NCBI GenBank assembly: GCA_002344785.1
Contig: DDUL01000065.1
Span: 1-64,000 of the forward strand
Origin: Bdellovibrionaceae bacterium UBA2339
GTDB lineage: Bacteria > Bdellovibrionota > Bdellovibrionia > Bdellovibrionales > JAMPXM01
Length of the DNA stretch: 64,000 nucleotides
Reading direction: 5' to 3'
The position numbers and the translations under genes were made by a program. How positions within the stretch are numbered: the stretch's first letter is position 1; the number at the start of each line of letters is the position of its first letter. Below, in pieces: positions 34,914 to 44,455 of the stretch. Below the pieces are notes generated by a model. It worked only from the letters and a program-made list of their open reading frames with translations. It had not been told where the DNA came from and searched no databases.

Positions 34914-36376
34914 TAAACGAGCTCCTCCACGTCGATGCCATAACCTTTGATTTTGCGATGCAGGTAGCTTCGCTCAAGTCCGATGGCCTCCGCGGTCTTT
35001 GAAATGTTGCCTTTGTTCTCGGCGATTTTCTTGAGCAGATATTCCTTTTCGAATTTTGCTCGCGCTTCACGGAATGAGCCGATCTCGCCCATTTCGTCTT
35101 CGACGGGGTCGACCGCATGCCCTGCTGATGCGAGGCCTGCGAAGCGCAGATCATGCACATCGACGAACTCCCCCGGCGTGAGAATGTAGACGCGTTCGAT
35201 GAAGTTGCGAAGTTCGCGCACGTTGCCCGGCCAAGTGTGCTGAGCCAACTTTTGCGTGGCGGGTTCCGACATGACTTTGGGCCGCAGGCCACTTTGCCGC
35301 GCAAATTGTTCGCTGAAGTGCTGCACGAGGGCGGCGAGATCCGCTGTGCGCTCGCGAAGCGGCGGGACTCGGCAAGGAATGACATTGAGTCGATAGAACA
35401 GATCTTCGCGGAAGCGTCCGGCTTTGATCTCTTCTTCGAGATTCTTGTTCGTTGCGGCGATGACTCGCACATCCACTTCGATGGGTGTATCGGAACCGAC
35501 CCGAGTGAATCGTCGCTCTTGGAGAATGCGCAGAATCTTGGCTTGGAGCTTCAGGCTCATGTCGCCGATTTCGTCGAGGAAGATTGTGCCGCCGTTGGCG
35601 TGATCGAATTTGCCCTTGCGAGCCTTATCGCCCGCAAAAGAGCCCTTTTCGTGGCCAAAGAGCTCGCTTTCGATGAGATCTTCCGGAATTGCCGCACAGG
35701 TCACATCAACGAAGGGTTTCGAGGCGCGATGCGAGAGGTAGTGGATGTTTTGCGCGACCAGCTCTTTGCCCGTCCCGTTTTCTCCACGTATCAAGACCCA
35801 GGAATTCGTGGCCGCCACGCGCGCAATCAATTGCTTGAGCTCCATCATCGGTGGCGAATCGCCGATGATGGCGATGTTTTTACGAAGTTTATTGAGCAGC
35901 GCATTTTTCTCGCCGCGCTCTTGCTGAACCTGGAGAATGTTCTTGGCGAGAATCAAAATTCGATCGATGGACAGCGGCTTCTCGACGAAGTCCCAAGCGC
36001 CAAGCTTAACGGCCTTGACGGCGGTTTCGATGTTGCCGTGTCCCGACATCATGACAAACTCGCAATCGTGCGTCCTCGGCCGAGCTTCTTTCAAAACGTC
36101 GAGGCCATCCATCGAACCCGGCATCCAAATGTCGAGAAAGACGACCTGCGGGCGATACTCTTCCAAGACTCGCAAGCCTTCGTCGCCGGATCTCGCCGTG
36201 CGCACTTCAAAGCCTTCATCTTGGAGACTGGCGGAGAGAACTTCGCGAATGGGAGCCTCGTCGTCGATGACGAGAATCTTGGCCACAGGTTCTGTGACCA
36301 CCGTCGGCATTTGCGTCGATGAAGGTGTCGAAGAAGGTAAGGACGACGCCGAAGTGGATTGCGGGATGTTCGACAT
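34913..36376 (-). CDS. ntrX: NtrX-type response regulator with altered GAFTGA loop
   Basis: 487 residues: receiver domain (phospho-acceptor Asp82), AAA+ domain (Walker A GENGTGKE 198-205, Walker B IFLDEIGD) and a C-terminal Fis-type helix-turn-helix. The L1 loop reads GSFAGD at 245-250 instead of GAFTGA, which is needed to engage sigma-54, so it may regulate without activating sigma-54. NtrX proteins are known to diverge here. ATG at 36376 with GGAGG five bases upstream is preferred over the ORF start at 36418. Paired with the upstream NtrY kinase and overlapping proS. Confidence 0.82.
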   Translation of the reverse strand: MSNIPQSTSASSLPSSTPSSTQMPTVVTEPVAKILVIDDEAPIREVLSASLQDEGFEVRTARSGDEGLRVLEEYRPQVVFLDIWMPGSMDGLDVLKEARPRTHDCEFVMMSGHGNIETAVKAVKLGAWDFVEKPLSIDRILILAKNILQVQQERGEKNALLNKLRKNIAIIGDSPPMMELKQLIARVAATNSWVLIRGENGTGKELVAQNIHYLSHRASKPFVDVTCAAIPEDLIESELFGHEKGSFAGDKARKGKFDHANGGTIFLDEIGDMSLKLQAKILRILQERRFTRVGSDTPIEVDVRVIAATNKNLEEEIKAGRFREDLFYRLNVIPCRVPPLRERTADLAALVQHFSEQFARQSGLRPKVMSEPATQKLAQHTWPGNVRELRNFIERVYILTPGEFVDVHDLRFAGLASAGHAVDPVEDEMGEIGSFREARAKFEKEYLLKKIAENKGNISKTAEAIGLERSYLHRKIKGYGIDVEELV

Positions 36377-36421
36377 TTGAGCCTCCGAGGGCCACACGCT
36401 AGCACGTCCACGGGGCAATGA

Positions 36422-38737
36422 CTAGCGGACGCGTTCGGCCCCCGTGGGCTCGCTCACTTCATTGACCGGAAGCTCGAGCAGCAGCTTGGCTCCTTGCGGC
36501 TCATTGGCGAGCGCGCGCACAAAGCCGTTGTGGTCCTCGATGATGCGACGAACGATGGCGAGACCCAGGCCGGTACCGCTTTCTTTTGTCGAGAAGTAGG
36601 GCTCAAAAACGCGATCGCGATCCGCAGCCGGAATTCCGGGACCATTGTCGATGATCATGAGCCGAACCAACTTAAGCGAAGCGTCGTATTGTAAACGCAA
36701 AATGACCTTCGGGGATGGCTGCTGCTGCACGGCCGCGACAGCGTTATCGATGAGATTGATCAACACGCGACGGATTTGCTCGGGGTCAAAGCGAAACTCG
36801 GGTGTCTGACCTTCAGTTTCAAAGTCGAAATTCACATCTCGATGCGCAGCCCGGTACATGTCCAAGACGTCGACACAAACTTGATGAAGGCTGGCGAGGA
36901 CGGGCTTGGTTTGCGGTAGTCGGGCGAAGTTTGAAAACTCGTTGACCAAATGTTTCAGCTCATCGGTCTGACGGATGATCATGCCGATGCATGACGAAAA
37001 GGCCGGATCTTTGATCTGATCGCCGAACTTCTTTTCAAGGCGCTGAGCGGAAAGCTTGATCGGCGTCAGTGGGTTTTTGATTTCATGAGCGATCCGTCGG
37101 GCCACTTCCGTCCAGGCCGCGGCCCTTTGGGCATTGAGCAGCATGGTCAAGTCGTCGAAGACCAATACTTTTCCTAAATCTTGGCCTCGCTCGTCTTGAA
37201 GTAGCGCGAGGTTCACTTGCAGAGGCACGGATCGATCTTTGAGATCGACGCGAATCTCCTTTTGGAAGGTGACGAAGCCGTGCGCGCGCATTTGTCGCAG
37301 CAGTTCTCGGTACAGCTGGAAGTATTCGGCGGATAGGACTTCGCCGACTTTACGGCCGACGTACTTGACAGGCTCGATCTCCAAGAGCTGGGCCGCATGC
37401 CGATTGACGGTGGTGATGCGCTCGTCTTGATCGACGGAGATCACACCTGTGGTGACATTGGAGAGTACGACCTGGATGTAGCGGGAGTGCTCATCAAGAC
37501 GCTCCAGTGTCTCCGTCAGGTTTTTGTTGGCTTGCAGCACTTCGCGCTTTGAGCGATCCAGCTGTCCGACCATGGCGTTGAAGCTGGCCACCAGTTGATT
37601 GATTTCTTTGGAGCCCGAGCGCAGTCCCACCGGTTGATAATCGCCCTTACCGACACGTCGAGAGGCACTCCCCAGGACCTCGAGGGGGATTGAAAGCTCT
37701 CTCGCCAAATAAAATCCAAACCAAGTCGCACAGAGAAGAATAACCAAGGTCATGAGACTTAAGATGATGAGATAGATGGACTTGAGCGGATACTCGAGCG
37801 GATTCAGATTTCGAAACTCTTCATAGGCGGCGGAGATGTCGTCGATTTTTGAGATGAGCGAAATGGGAATGAAGGTCGACACCACAATCGCGCCGCGTTC
37901 GGCGCGCCTTTGAATCGGCACAATGACACGGACGAGATTGCCCTCTCCAAATTGGTGAATCGTGCTCGATTCAGCTCGCTGAAGGATTCCCTTTCGCAAA
38001 AACTCCAACGACACCGGGGGCGGCGGCGGAATCACATCATCGTCGGCGACGGTCAGCACGCGGGCGGCGAACAGCCCGGGATAGTATTCGACAGAGTCGA
38101 GATCATAGCGGCGTCGCGCATCGGCGATGACGGGCTCGGCGCGGCCGCCTCGCGAACGCAGATCTTGGGCGATCAGTTTGGCGAAGTGATAGTTTCGATT
38201 CTTGGCGGCAAAGACATACTCTTGGTTCACCTCAAGAGAGTTCTTCAACACGCTCGCCATGCGCACTGAGAACCATTTGTCGAAGCTGGAATTGATGTAG
38301 AACACCGAGATCAAAAACATCAGCGCGGTCGGGACCGAGGCAAACGCGACAAAGGCGGCGATCAACTTGCCTTTGAGTGAGCTGCCAACGGCTCGACCGC
38401 TGGACTCCACGAAGACTTTGACGACATTGCGGAAAATCAAAAAGAACAACAGCAACAGCAGGATGATGTTGAAGTTGACCAGGCCGAAGAAGAAAATCGA
38501 GTGCATGAACGGCAGCTGCTGAGAAATGCCGACGAGCTTGAATTCGATGAAGGTGAGAATCAGAAACAGGGATGCCAGCGCGACGATGGCGAAGATTTCG
38601 CGCTTTCGTTTGCGAAACTCTTGCGGTGCCAATCCTGGTGGCGACACCGGCTTTCCTGATTCAGGAGCCGATCCCGCGCTCAATGTTGCACTCGGGGGTG
38701 AGCGCTGAGCTGGTGGCAAAGTTTCGTCCGGCTTCAT
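36422..38737 (-). CDS. ntrY: NtrY-type membrane sensor histidine kinase
   Basis: 771 residues. Transmembrane helices at about 48-67, 82-103, 124-147 and 318-340 enclose an extracytoplasmic region of about 170 residues. HAMP, PAS, HisKA (His551 in AHEIKNPLTPIKL) and HATPase (IDNAVAA N-box, DNGPGIP, GTGLGLAIVRR) domains follow. The architecture matches NtrY, which controls nitrogen and envelope or redox responses in alpha- and beta-proteobacteria. It lies 45 bases upstream of its partner regulator. Confidence 0.85.
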   Translation of the reverse strand: MKPDETLPPAQRSPPSATLSAGSAPESGKPVSPPGLAPQEFRKRKREIFAIVALASLFLILTFIEFKLVGISQQLPFMHSIFFFGLVNFNIILLLLLFFLIFRNVVKVFVESSGRAVGSSLKGKLIAAFVAFASVPTALMFLISVFYINSSFDKWFSVRMASVLKNSLEVNQEYVFAAKNRNYHFAKLIAQDLRSRGGRAEPVIADARRRYDLDSVEYYPGLFAARVLTVADDDVIPPPPPVSLEFLRKGILQRAESSTIHQFGEGNLVRVIVPIQRRAERGAIVVSTFIPISLISKIDDISAAYEEFRNLNPLEYPLKSIYLIILSLMTLVILLCATWFGFYLARELSIPLEVLGSASRRVGKGDYQPVGLRSGSKEINQLVASFNAMVGQLDRSKREVLQANKNLTETLERLDEHSRYIQVVLSNVTTGVISVDQDERITTVNRHAAQLLEIEPVKYVGRKVGEVLSAEYFQLYRELLRQMRAHGFVTFQKEIRVDLKDRSVPLQVNLALLQDERGQDLGKVLVFDDLTMLLNAQRAAAWTEVARRIAHEIKNPLTPIKLSAQRLEKKFGDQIKDPAFSSCIGMIIRQTDELKHLVNEFSNFARLPQTKPVLASLHQVCVDVLDMYRAAHRDVNFDFETEGQTPEFRFDPEQIRRVLINLIDNAVAAVQQQPSPKVILRLQYDASLKLVRLMIIDNGPGIPAADRDRVFEPYFSTKESGTGLGLAIVRRIIEDHNGFVRALANEPQGAKLLLELPVNEVSEPTGAERVR

Positions 38738-38826
38738 CTCAAGCTCTCCGAATCATGAAGGTCGACGTTCGCACGGTCACATCGAACCGGTCTTAGACCG
38801 AGCGGCCACGAAAGCCTTCGAGCGCA

Positions 38827-39363
38827 TCACTTGGCGCTCAGGGCCTTGCGGCTTTTTCGGCGCACGAGGCTCAAGAGCTGGGCCATTTCGACGGCGACCT
38901 CGCCCGCCTCGATTCCCTTATGGCCATGTGCGCCGCCGACTCGATCCATAGCTTGTTTGCGGTTCTCCACCGTCAGCACACCAAAAACCACGGGGCGTTG
39001 GTAGTCCAGTTGCAATTGCGAGCAGCCTCTTTCAACCGCATTGCACACATAATCGTAGTGTGTGGTTTCACCGCGAATCACGCAGGCCAAAACGATCACG
39101 GCATCACAGTCCTTTTCCAACAGAGCCTTGGCGGCCAAGGGGGCTTCGTAGGCGCCGGGAACGCTGACGCTCATCAAATTCGAAGCTTTCACGCCTGAAC
39201 GCGCCAACGCCAAGTAGGCACCGGCTTGCAGGCGATCTGTAATATCAGCGTTCCATCGCGCGGTGACGATGCCGATTCGAAGTTTGCGACCATCGAGATC
39301 GCCGCGAACGGCGCCAGCTTGGCGCGCTTGATCTCGTGCTTTCGACTTCACACTTCGTTTCAT
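38827..39363 (-). CDS. ribH: 6,7-dimethyl-8-ribityllumazine synthase
   Basis: A 178-residue lumazine synthase that joins the ArP pyrimidine and dihydroxybutanone phosphate. The conserved parts are GIVTARWNADIT, VPGAYEAPLAA and CVIRGETTHYDYV (with the catalytic His), and FGVLTVEN. An extra basic N-terminus of about 25 residues is present. ATG lies seven bases after the ribBA stop. Confidence 0.95.
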   Translation of the reverse strand: MKRSVKSKARDQARQAGAVRGDLDGRKLRIGIVTARWNADITDRLQAGAYLALARSGVKASNLMSVSVPGAYEAPLAAKALLEKDCDAVIVLACVIRGETTHYDYVCNAVERGCSQLQLDYQRPVVFGVLTVENRKQAMDRVGGAHGHKGIEAGEVAVEMAQLLSLVRRKSRKALSAK

Positions 39364-39370
39364 TGAAACC

Positions 39371-40582
39371 TCACTTGGAATCGGGCTCGAAGATGTGTCC
39401 CATCTTGTCGCGCTTGACGTTCATGTAGGCTAAATTTTCTTGGTTCGCTCCGACCACCAAGGGAACACGTTCGACGATGTCGATGCCGTAGCCACGAAGA
39501 CCCGCGCGTTTGGTGGGGTTGTTCGTGAGCAATCGAATTTTCTGCACGCCAAGATGACGAAGAATCTGCGCGCCGATGCCATAGTTGCGTGAATCCGGCG
39601 GAAAGCCGAGATGCACGTTGGCTTCGACGGTGTCCAGACCTGAATCTTGCAATTGGTAGGCGCGAATCTTGTTCGCCAAGCCGATGCCTCTTCCCTCTTG
39701 CCTGAGGTAGAGCAACACGCCGCGCCCCTCGGCTTGAATCAAACGCATCGACTCGTGCAGCTGCGGTCCACAGTCGCAGCGCTGACTGCCGAAGACGTCG
39801 CCGGTCATGCATTCCGAGTGCACACGCACCAGACAGGGCTCGCCATTTCCGACCTCACCCAACTCAAGCGCCAAGTGCTCCGCCTGATCGACGCTGTTCC
39901 GGAAAGCGCGCACGCGCCAGTTGGGGCCGAAGGCGGAGGGCAGTCTTGCCGCGCCGATTTCCTCAACCAGGCTTTCATGCTCCAGCCGATAGGAAATGAG
40001 ATCGACGATGCTTCCGATCTTCAGGTCGTGTTTGCGTGCAAATTCTTTGAGGTCCGGAACACGCGCCATGCTGCCGTCATCTTTCATGACTTCGCAGATC
40101 ACAGCCGCTGGGTTGACGCCGGCCAAGCGGCACAGGTCGATGCTACCTTCGGTGTGACCGGCGCGCTTGAGCACACCGCCGTCTTGAGCGCGAATGGGAA
40201 AGATGTGCCCGGGCGTGATCACATCCGAGGGCATCGCATCGATTCGGCTCGCGACGCGAATGGTGTGCGCGCGATCAGCCGACGAGATCCCGGTGCTCAC
40301 GCCTTTGGAGGCCTCGATGGACACCGTGAAAGCAGTCTTGTTGGGCGAGCGATTTTGATCATCGCGAACCATCATCGGCAATTCGAGTCGCCGAACCTGC
40401 TCGTTGGTCAGCGCCAAGCAAATCAAGCCGCGCGCCTCGCGCGCCATGAAGTTGATGTTCTCTGGCGTAACGAAGTCGGCGGCCAATACCAAATCACCTT
40501 CGTTTTCTCTGTCCTCATCGTCGACCAGGATCACCATACGGCCGTTGCGAATGTCTTCGATGAGTTCTTGAATCGTGTTCAC
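39371..40582 (-). CDS. ribBA: Bifunctional DHBP synthase / GTP cyclohydrolase II
   Basis: 403 residues. The N-terminal half (about 1-200) is 3,4-dihydroxy-2-butanone-4-phosphate synthase (DDEDRENEGDLV, HTEGSIDLCRLAG). The C-terminal half is GTP cyclohydrolase II with the zinc Cys set in SECMTGDVFGSQRCDCG and the RQEGRGIGLANK motif. It supplies both precursors of riboflavin. Start GTG at 40582. It lies between ribE and ribH; ribD is not in the window. Confidence 0.96.
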   Translation of the reverse strand: MNTIQELIEDIRNGRMVILVDDEDRENEGDLVLAADFVTPENINFMAREARGLICLALTNEQVRRLELPMMVRDDQNRSPNKTAFTVSIEASKGVSTGISSADRAHTIRVASRIDAMPSDVITPGHIFPIRAQDGGVLKRAGHTEGSIDLCRLAGVNPAAVICEVMKDDGSMARVPDLKEFARKHDLKIGSIVDLISYRLEHESLVEEIGAARLPSAFGPNWRVRAFRNSVDQAEHLALELGEVGNGEPCLVRVHSECMTGDVFGSQRCDCGPQLHESMRLIQAEGRGVLLYLRQEGRGIGLANKIRAYQLQDSGLDTVEANVHLGFPPDSRNYGIGAQILRHLGVQKIRLLTNNPTKRAGLRGYGIDIVERVPLVVGANQENLAYMNVKRDKMGHIFEPDSK

Positions 40583-40595
40583 TTCGATCTCACTT

Positions 40596-41324
40596 TCAAA
40601 CTTTGCCGCGCTCGGAATTGGCGGGAGGAGAAATCATTCGTGAAAATTCCGCCGCGAATTTCGCGGCGATGCGTTCTTCAACAAGTTGTTCAATTTTGTT
40701 TTCTAGGCCTTGGGCCGCCAACGCCGTCCAGGCGCGCGCGAGCTGATCCACCTCGACGTTGACCGTGTCGCCGACACGAAGCTGATCGAGGTTGGTCCGC
40801 GCGAGAGTTTCAGGGATGAGGCAATGCTCCAATGTCTGCATTTCGCCAAACCCTTCAACGGAGTTGATCGTGAGGCTGACGCCGTTCACGGCCCAGCTGC
40901 CTTTGGGCCACACCATGGATCGCAGCGAACTCGGCACTTGGATTTTGAGCCAACGCACACCACTGGCGTCGCGCACGTCGAGTACGGTGGCGCGCGCGTC
41001 GACGTGCCCGGTGACCCAATGACCGTGATTGCGGTCGCCAGCGCGCAGGCTTCGCTCTAAGTTCATGCGAAGACCTTGCAGAGATGCCACGGTCCAGCCC
41101 GTCACTTGCAGTGTTTCGTGCGCGAGAGCGAATTGCAGGCTGGTGTCGGTCAAGCTCTCAACGGTGAGGCATACGCCATCGCAAGCCACGGAGTCGCCAG
41201 CCGCCACATCGACGAATTCCTGAGGGCGCGCCAAGGTCAGGCGCAAAAGATGCGCCTTGTCCGCTCCCGAAGGCACTTCGGCGCGGAGGATGGGAACGCA
41301 GGCTTCAATCAAACCGGAGAACAC
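40596..41324 (-). CDS. ribE: Riboflavin synthase alpha chain
   Basis: 242 residues with two lumazine-binding barrels; it dismutates two lumazines to riboflavin. It begins MFSGLIEACV (family MFTGIIE), with GDSVACDGVCLTV in repeat 1 and GSWAVNGVSLTIN in repeat 2. The C-terminus runs about 35 residues past the usual trimerisation helix. GTG start with AAGGGTG upstream. No FMN riboswitch consensus is seen ahead of it. Confidence 0.94.
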   Translation of the reverse strand: MFSGLIEACVPILRAEVPSGADKAHLLRLTLARPQEFVDVAAGDSVACDGVCLTVESLTDTSLQFALAHETLQVTGWTVASLQGLRMNLERSLRAGDRNHGHWVTGHVDARATVLDVRDASGVRWLKIQVPSSLRSMVWPKGSWAVNGVSLTINSVEGFGEMQTLEHCLIPETLARTNLDQLRVGDTVNVEVDQLARAWTALAAQGLENKIEQLVEERIAAKFAAEFSRMISPPANSERGKV

Positions 41325-41485
41325 GATGAATCACCCTTCACTTTGCTAGGAATGGACGTCGGTCGGCACTTTGCGTCGCAGAGCGCCGGAGGTCAAACGG
41401 AAGGGTCGATCCAAGGATAAATTCAAGGCGAATTGGAATTCAGTTCCTAGAGGCCAAGAAAAATAGGGGGCCGACGGCGCGGATT

Positions 41486-41513
41486 GCCGCGGAAGGCATC
41501 GAACTTCCGCGGC
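41486..41513 (-). terminator. Hairpin downstream of clpB
   Basis: A nine-base-pair stem (GCCGCGGAA/TTCCGCGGC) with a ten-base loop lies 18 bases after the clpB stop. A T-rich tract comes only about 20 bases later, so termination may be imperfect. Confidence 0.4.
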
Positions 41514-41530
41514 GCACAATCCATTGGCCT

Positions 41531-44149
41531 TTACATCACCGGATCCGAGTCGAACTTAAGTCCACCGTTGGCCCGGCTTACTTTCACCTTTTCTCCGGCT
41601 TTGATTCGCCCGGCGATGAGGTCCTTCGCCAAGGGATTGAGAATTTCAGCTTGGATCACGCGCTTGAGTGGCCGCGCTCCGAACACAGGATCGTAGCCCT
41701 TTTCCGCCACCCAACGACGCGCCTCAGGCGTGATTTCGAGTTCCACCCGCTTGTCCGCAAGGCGACGAATCACCTGCTGCAGCTGCACGCCGACGATGCC
41801 GTCGAGCTGGGCTGGTTCGAGGCGATTGAAGATCACCGTCTCGTCGATGCGGTTGAGAAACTCGGGCCGGAAGTGGGCTCGGAGAGCATCTTGAATGGCC
41901 TTGGCTCTCTGCTCAGCATTGAGATCGGCCTCCATGATGGCCGCTGAACCAATGTTACTGGTGAGAACCAAAACCGTATTCTTGAAATCCACGGTTCGAC
42001 CCTGTCCATCCGTCAGCCTTCCTTCATCCAAAACCTGCAACATGATGTTGAAGACATCCGGATGCGCCTTTTCAACCTCATCCAACAGCACCACGGAGTA
42101 GGGTTTGCGCCGAACCTGTTCGGTGAGCTGACCACCTTCTTCGTAACCGACATAGCCGGGAGGCGCGCCGATGAGACGAGCGACCGCGTGCTTTTCCATG
42201 TACTCACTCATGTCGATGCGAATTACAGCTTGGTCGGTGTCGAACAAAAATTCGGCGAGGGCCTTGACGGTCTCGGTCTTGCCGACGCCCGTGGGTCCGA
42301 GGAAAAAGAACGTGCCAATGGGGCGGTTCGGATCGGAAATCTCAGCGCGAGCTCGGCGAATGGCATCACTGACGACCGTGAGCGCATGATCTTGGCCCAC
42401 CACACGTTGCCGCAATTGCTCTTCCATTTTGAGCAGACGATCGCCTTCAGCTTGCAGCATTTTCGCCACCGGAATCCCTGTCCACTTCGCGACAATCGAT
42501 GCAATCTCTTCAGGGCCGACATCTTCGCGCAGCATTCGCCCCTCTTGGGCGACGCCGCGACGAGCTCGTTCTTCGGCTTGATCATTGAGGGTCTTCAGGC
42601 GGCGCTCGAGCTCCGGCAACTTGCCATACTTGAGCTCTGCGGCTTTTTCGAGCTGGCCGGTGCGCTCTGCGCGTTCGATTTCCGCCCGCAAAGTTTCAAT
42701 CCGCTCTTTGGTGGTCTTCAGCTCAACAATCTCGGATTTTTCAGATTCCCACTGCGAGCGAAGGGCTTTGACCTTCTCGTCAATGCCTTCGAGTTCCTCT
42801 TCAATGATCTCGAGACGATCCGCGCTGGCTTCATCTTTTTCACGACGAAGAGCTTCGCGCTCCACTTGCAACTGCGTTCGCTCGCGCTCGAGCTGATCCA
42901 CTTCGGCGGGCACGCTGCCGATTTCGATGGCGAGACGACTGGCGGCCTCATCCATGAGATCGATGGCCTTGTCGGGCAGGAATCGACTGGTGATATAGCG
43001 CGCGGAGAGCTTCACTGCCGCGACGATGGCCGAGTCACGAATGCGAACGCCGTGGTGCATTTCATACTTCTCTTTAAGGCCGCGCAAAATTGTGATCGCG
43101 TCTTCAATGCTCGGCTCTTCGACCATGACCTGTTGGAATCGACGCTCTAAAGCCGCGTCCTTTTCGACGTACTTTTGGTACTCATCCAAAGTTGTCGCGC
43201 CAATGCATCGTAGCTCGCCGCGGGCCAACGCGGGCTTGAGCAGTTGACCTGCGTCCATGGCGCCGTCGGATTTGCCCGCGCCCACGAGCGTGTGAAGTTC
43301 GTCGATGAACAAAATGATCTCGCCCGAAGAGTCCGTCACCTCTTTGATGACGGCCTTGAGTCGGTCTTCAAATTCGCCGCGATACTTGGCGCCGGCGATC
43401 AGCGCGCCCATGTCGAGTGAAATCAGCTTTTTACCTTTGAGGGTTTCCGGCACGTCGCCCTTGATGATTCGCAAGGCCAGTCCTTCGGCGATGGCGGTTT
43501 TGCCCACGCCGGGCTCACCAATCAAAACGGGGTTATTTTTGGTTCTTCGCGACAGCACTTGAATCACGCGGCGAATCTCTTCATCACGCCCGATGACGGG
43601 ATCGAGTTTGCCATCGTGCGCGGCCTGTGTGAGATCGCGACCATATTTTTTCAAGGCCTCCATGGTCGATTCAGGATGGTCGTCTTGAATGGTTTTGCCT
43701 CCGCGCATTTTGTGAACAGCTTCTTCGAGTTTATTGCGCGTGAGGCCAGCGGCACGAAGGTGCCGATTGAAGTCTCCCGCGGACTCGTGACTGGCGGCCA
43801 AGAGAAAGTGCTCGGTTGAAATGAACTTGTCGCCCATCGCGCGAGATTCGACTTCAGCCCGACTAAAGAGACTCACCAGACGAGGCGAGGCGATCAATCG
43901 CTTGGCCGCACCGGAAACTGTCGGGAGACGCTGTAGGCTCGATTCGATTTCGCGGCGAAGGCTCGCCAAAGCGCCGGCACCGCCGGCCGTCACCACGAGG
44001 CTGGGCACAAAGCCGTCGGTCTGGTGGAGGAGCTGATGAAACAAGTGCTCAGGCTCGACCGCGGAATGTGATTTGTCCTCGGCGACTTTGGCGGCAGCCT
44101 GCATGGCCTCTTGGGCTTTCACTGTCATTTTGTCGAGATCTTGCGACAT
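41531..44149 (-). CDS. clpB: ATP-dependent disaggregase ClpB
   Basis: 872 residues: N-domain, first AAA+ module (Walker A GEPGVGKT 211-218), the coiled-coil middle domain (about 410-540) typical of ClpB rather than ClpA, and second AAA+ module (GPTGVGKTE near 610). It acts with DnaK to resolubilise aggregated proteins. No IGF/IGL loop for ClpP is seen. ATG at 44149 after GGGAGG. It is monocistronic with its own control region. Confidence 0.97.
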   Translation of the reverse strand: MSQDLDKMTVKAQEAMQAAAKVAEDKSHSAVEPEHLFHQLLHQTDGFVPSLVVTAGGAGALASLRREIESSLQRLPTVSGAAKRLIASPRLVSLFSRAEVESRAMGDKFISTEHFLLAASHESAGDFNRHLRAAGLTRNKLEEAVHKMRGGKTIQDDHPESTMEALKKYGRDLTQAAHDGKLDPVIGRDEEIRRVIQVLSRRTKNNPVLIGEPGVGKTAIAEGLALRIIKGDVPETLKGKKLISLDMGALIAGAKYRGEFEDRLKAVIKEVTDSSGEIILFIDELHTLVGAGKSDGAMDAGQLLKPALARGELRCIGATTLDEYQKYVEKDAALERRFQQVMVEEPSIEDAITILRGLKEKYEMHHGVRIRDSAIVAAVKLSARYITSRFLPDKAIDLMDEAASRLAIEIGSVPAEVDQLERERTQLQVEREALRREKDEASADRLEIIEEELEGIDEKVKALRSQWESEKSEIVELKTTKERIETLRAEIERAERTGQLEKAAELKYGKLPELERRLKTLNDQAEERARRGVAQEGRMLREDVGPEEIASIVAKWTGIPVAKMLQAEGDRLLKMEEQLRQRVVGQDHALTVVSDAIRRARAEISDPNRPIGTFFFLGPTGVGKTETVKALAEFLFDTDQAVIRIDMSEYMEKHAVARLIGAPPGYVGYEEGGQLTEQVRRKPYSVVLLDEVEKAHPDVFNIMLQVLDEGRLTDGQGRTVDFKNTVLVLTSNIGSAAIMEADLNAEQRAKAIQDALRAHFRPEFLNRIDETVIFNRLEPAQLDGIVGVQLQQVIRRLADKRVELEITPEARRWVAEKGYDPVFGARPLKRVIQAEILNPLAKDLIAGRIKAGEKVKVSRANGGLKFDSDPVM

Positions 44150-44173
44150 GCATCCTCCCGCTTATTCACATTC

Positions 44174-44197
44174 TTGAGCGCGCTGACGAGCGCTCAA
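44174..44197 (-). promoter_or_regulatory. Inverted repeat in the clpB leader
   Basis: TTGAGCGC and GCGCTCAA are separated by eight bases, 24 bases upstream of the clpB ATG. The layout resembles CIRCE (nine-base arms, nine-base spacer) but the arm sequence differs, and spacing does not fit HAIR. It could be a repressor operator or a 5'-UTR hairpin. Confidence 0.5.
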
Positions 44198-44219
44198 CAC
44201 TCCGCTTGCAAATCAGATC

Positions 44220-44249
44220 GAATGGGCTGCGACCAAGGGTCGCTCAAAA
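44220..44249 (-). promoter_or_regulatory. Possible sigma-32 (heat-shock) promoter for clpB
   Basis: On the minus strand TTTTGAG is followed by 16 bases and CCCATTC, near the sigma-32 consensus CTTGAAA / CCCATNT. The predicted start would put the inverted repeat in the 5' untranslated region. Confidence 0.4.
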
Positions 44250-44455
44250 GTCGTAGGACTTCCGGGGCGGCTTGGATCTGAAAGGGGATCGAGTCCCCAA
44301 GTCGCTCTCCTCACAGCATGAGGCCTGGGTGTCGGACGTCAAGGTGGACACGCAGATTGGTGGCGCAGTTGGATGGCGCTGTTTGATGGATTGTTGATCA
44401 GCGAGAATATTCAACCCGACTTGCCTCAATCGCCGATTTCTCCGACACTCGGTGC

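Larger units (their letters stand above)
44150..44455. other. clpB upstream region
   Basis: About 300 bases without a gene. It holds the candidate clpB promoter and the inverted repeat listed separately. The start of the plus-strand small Cys-rich gene lies at its right end. Confidence 0.5.

Noticed and set aside
35153..36322. A 389-codon ORF opposite ntrX
   Set aside because: Antisense shadow; no start signal and no domain.
41325..41530. FMN riboswitch upstream of ribE
   Set aside because: I looked for the conserved RFN-element segments and found none; the region holds only a hairpin after clpB.
44174..44197. Canonical CIRCE or HAIR operator at clpB
   Set aside because: Arms do not match TTAGCACTC, and the spacing does not fit HAIR; kept only as an unassigned inverted repeat.
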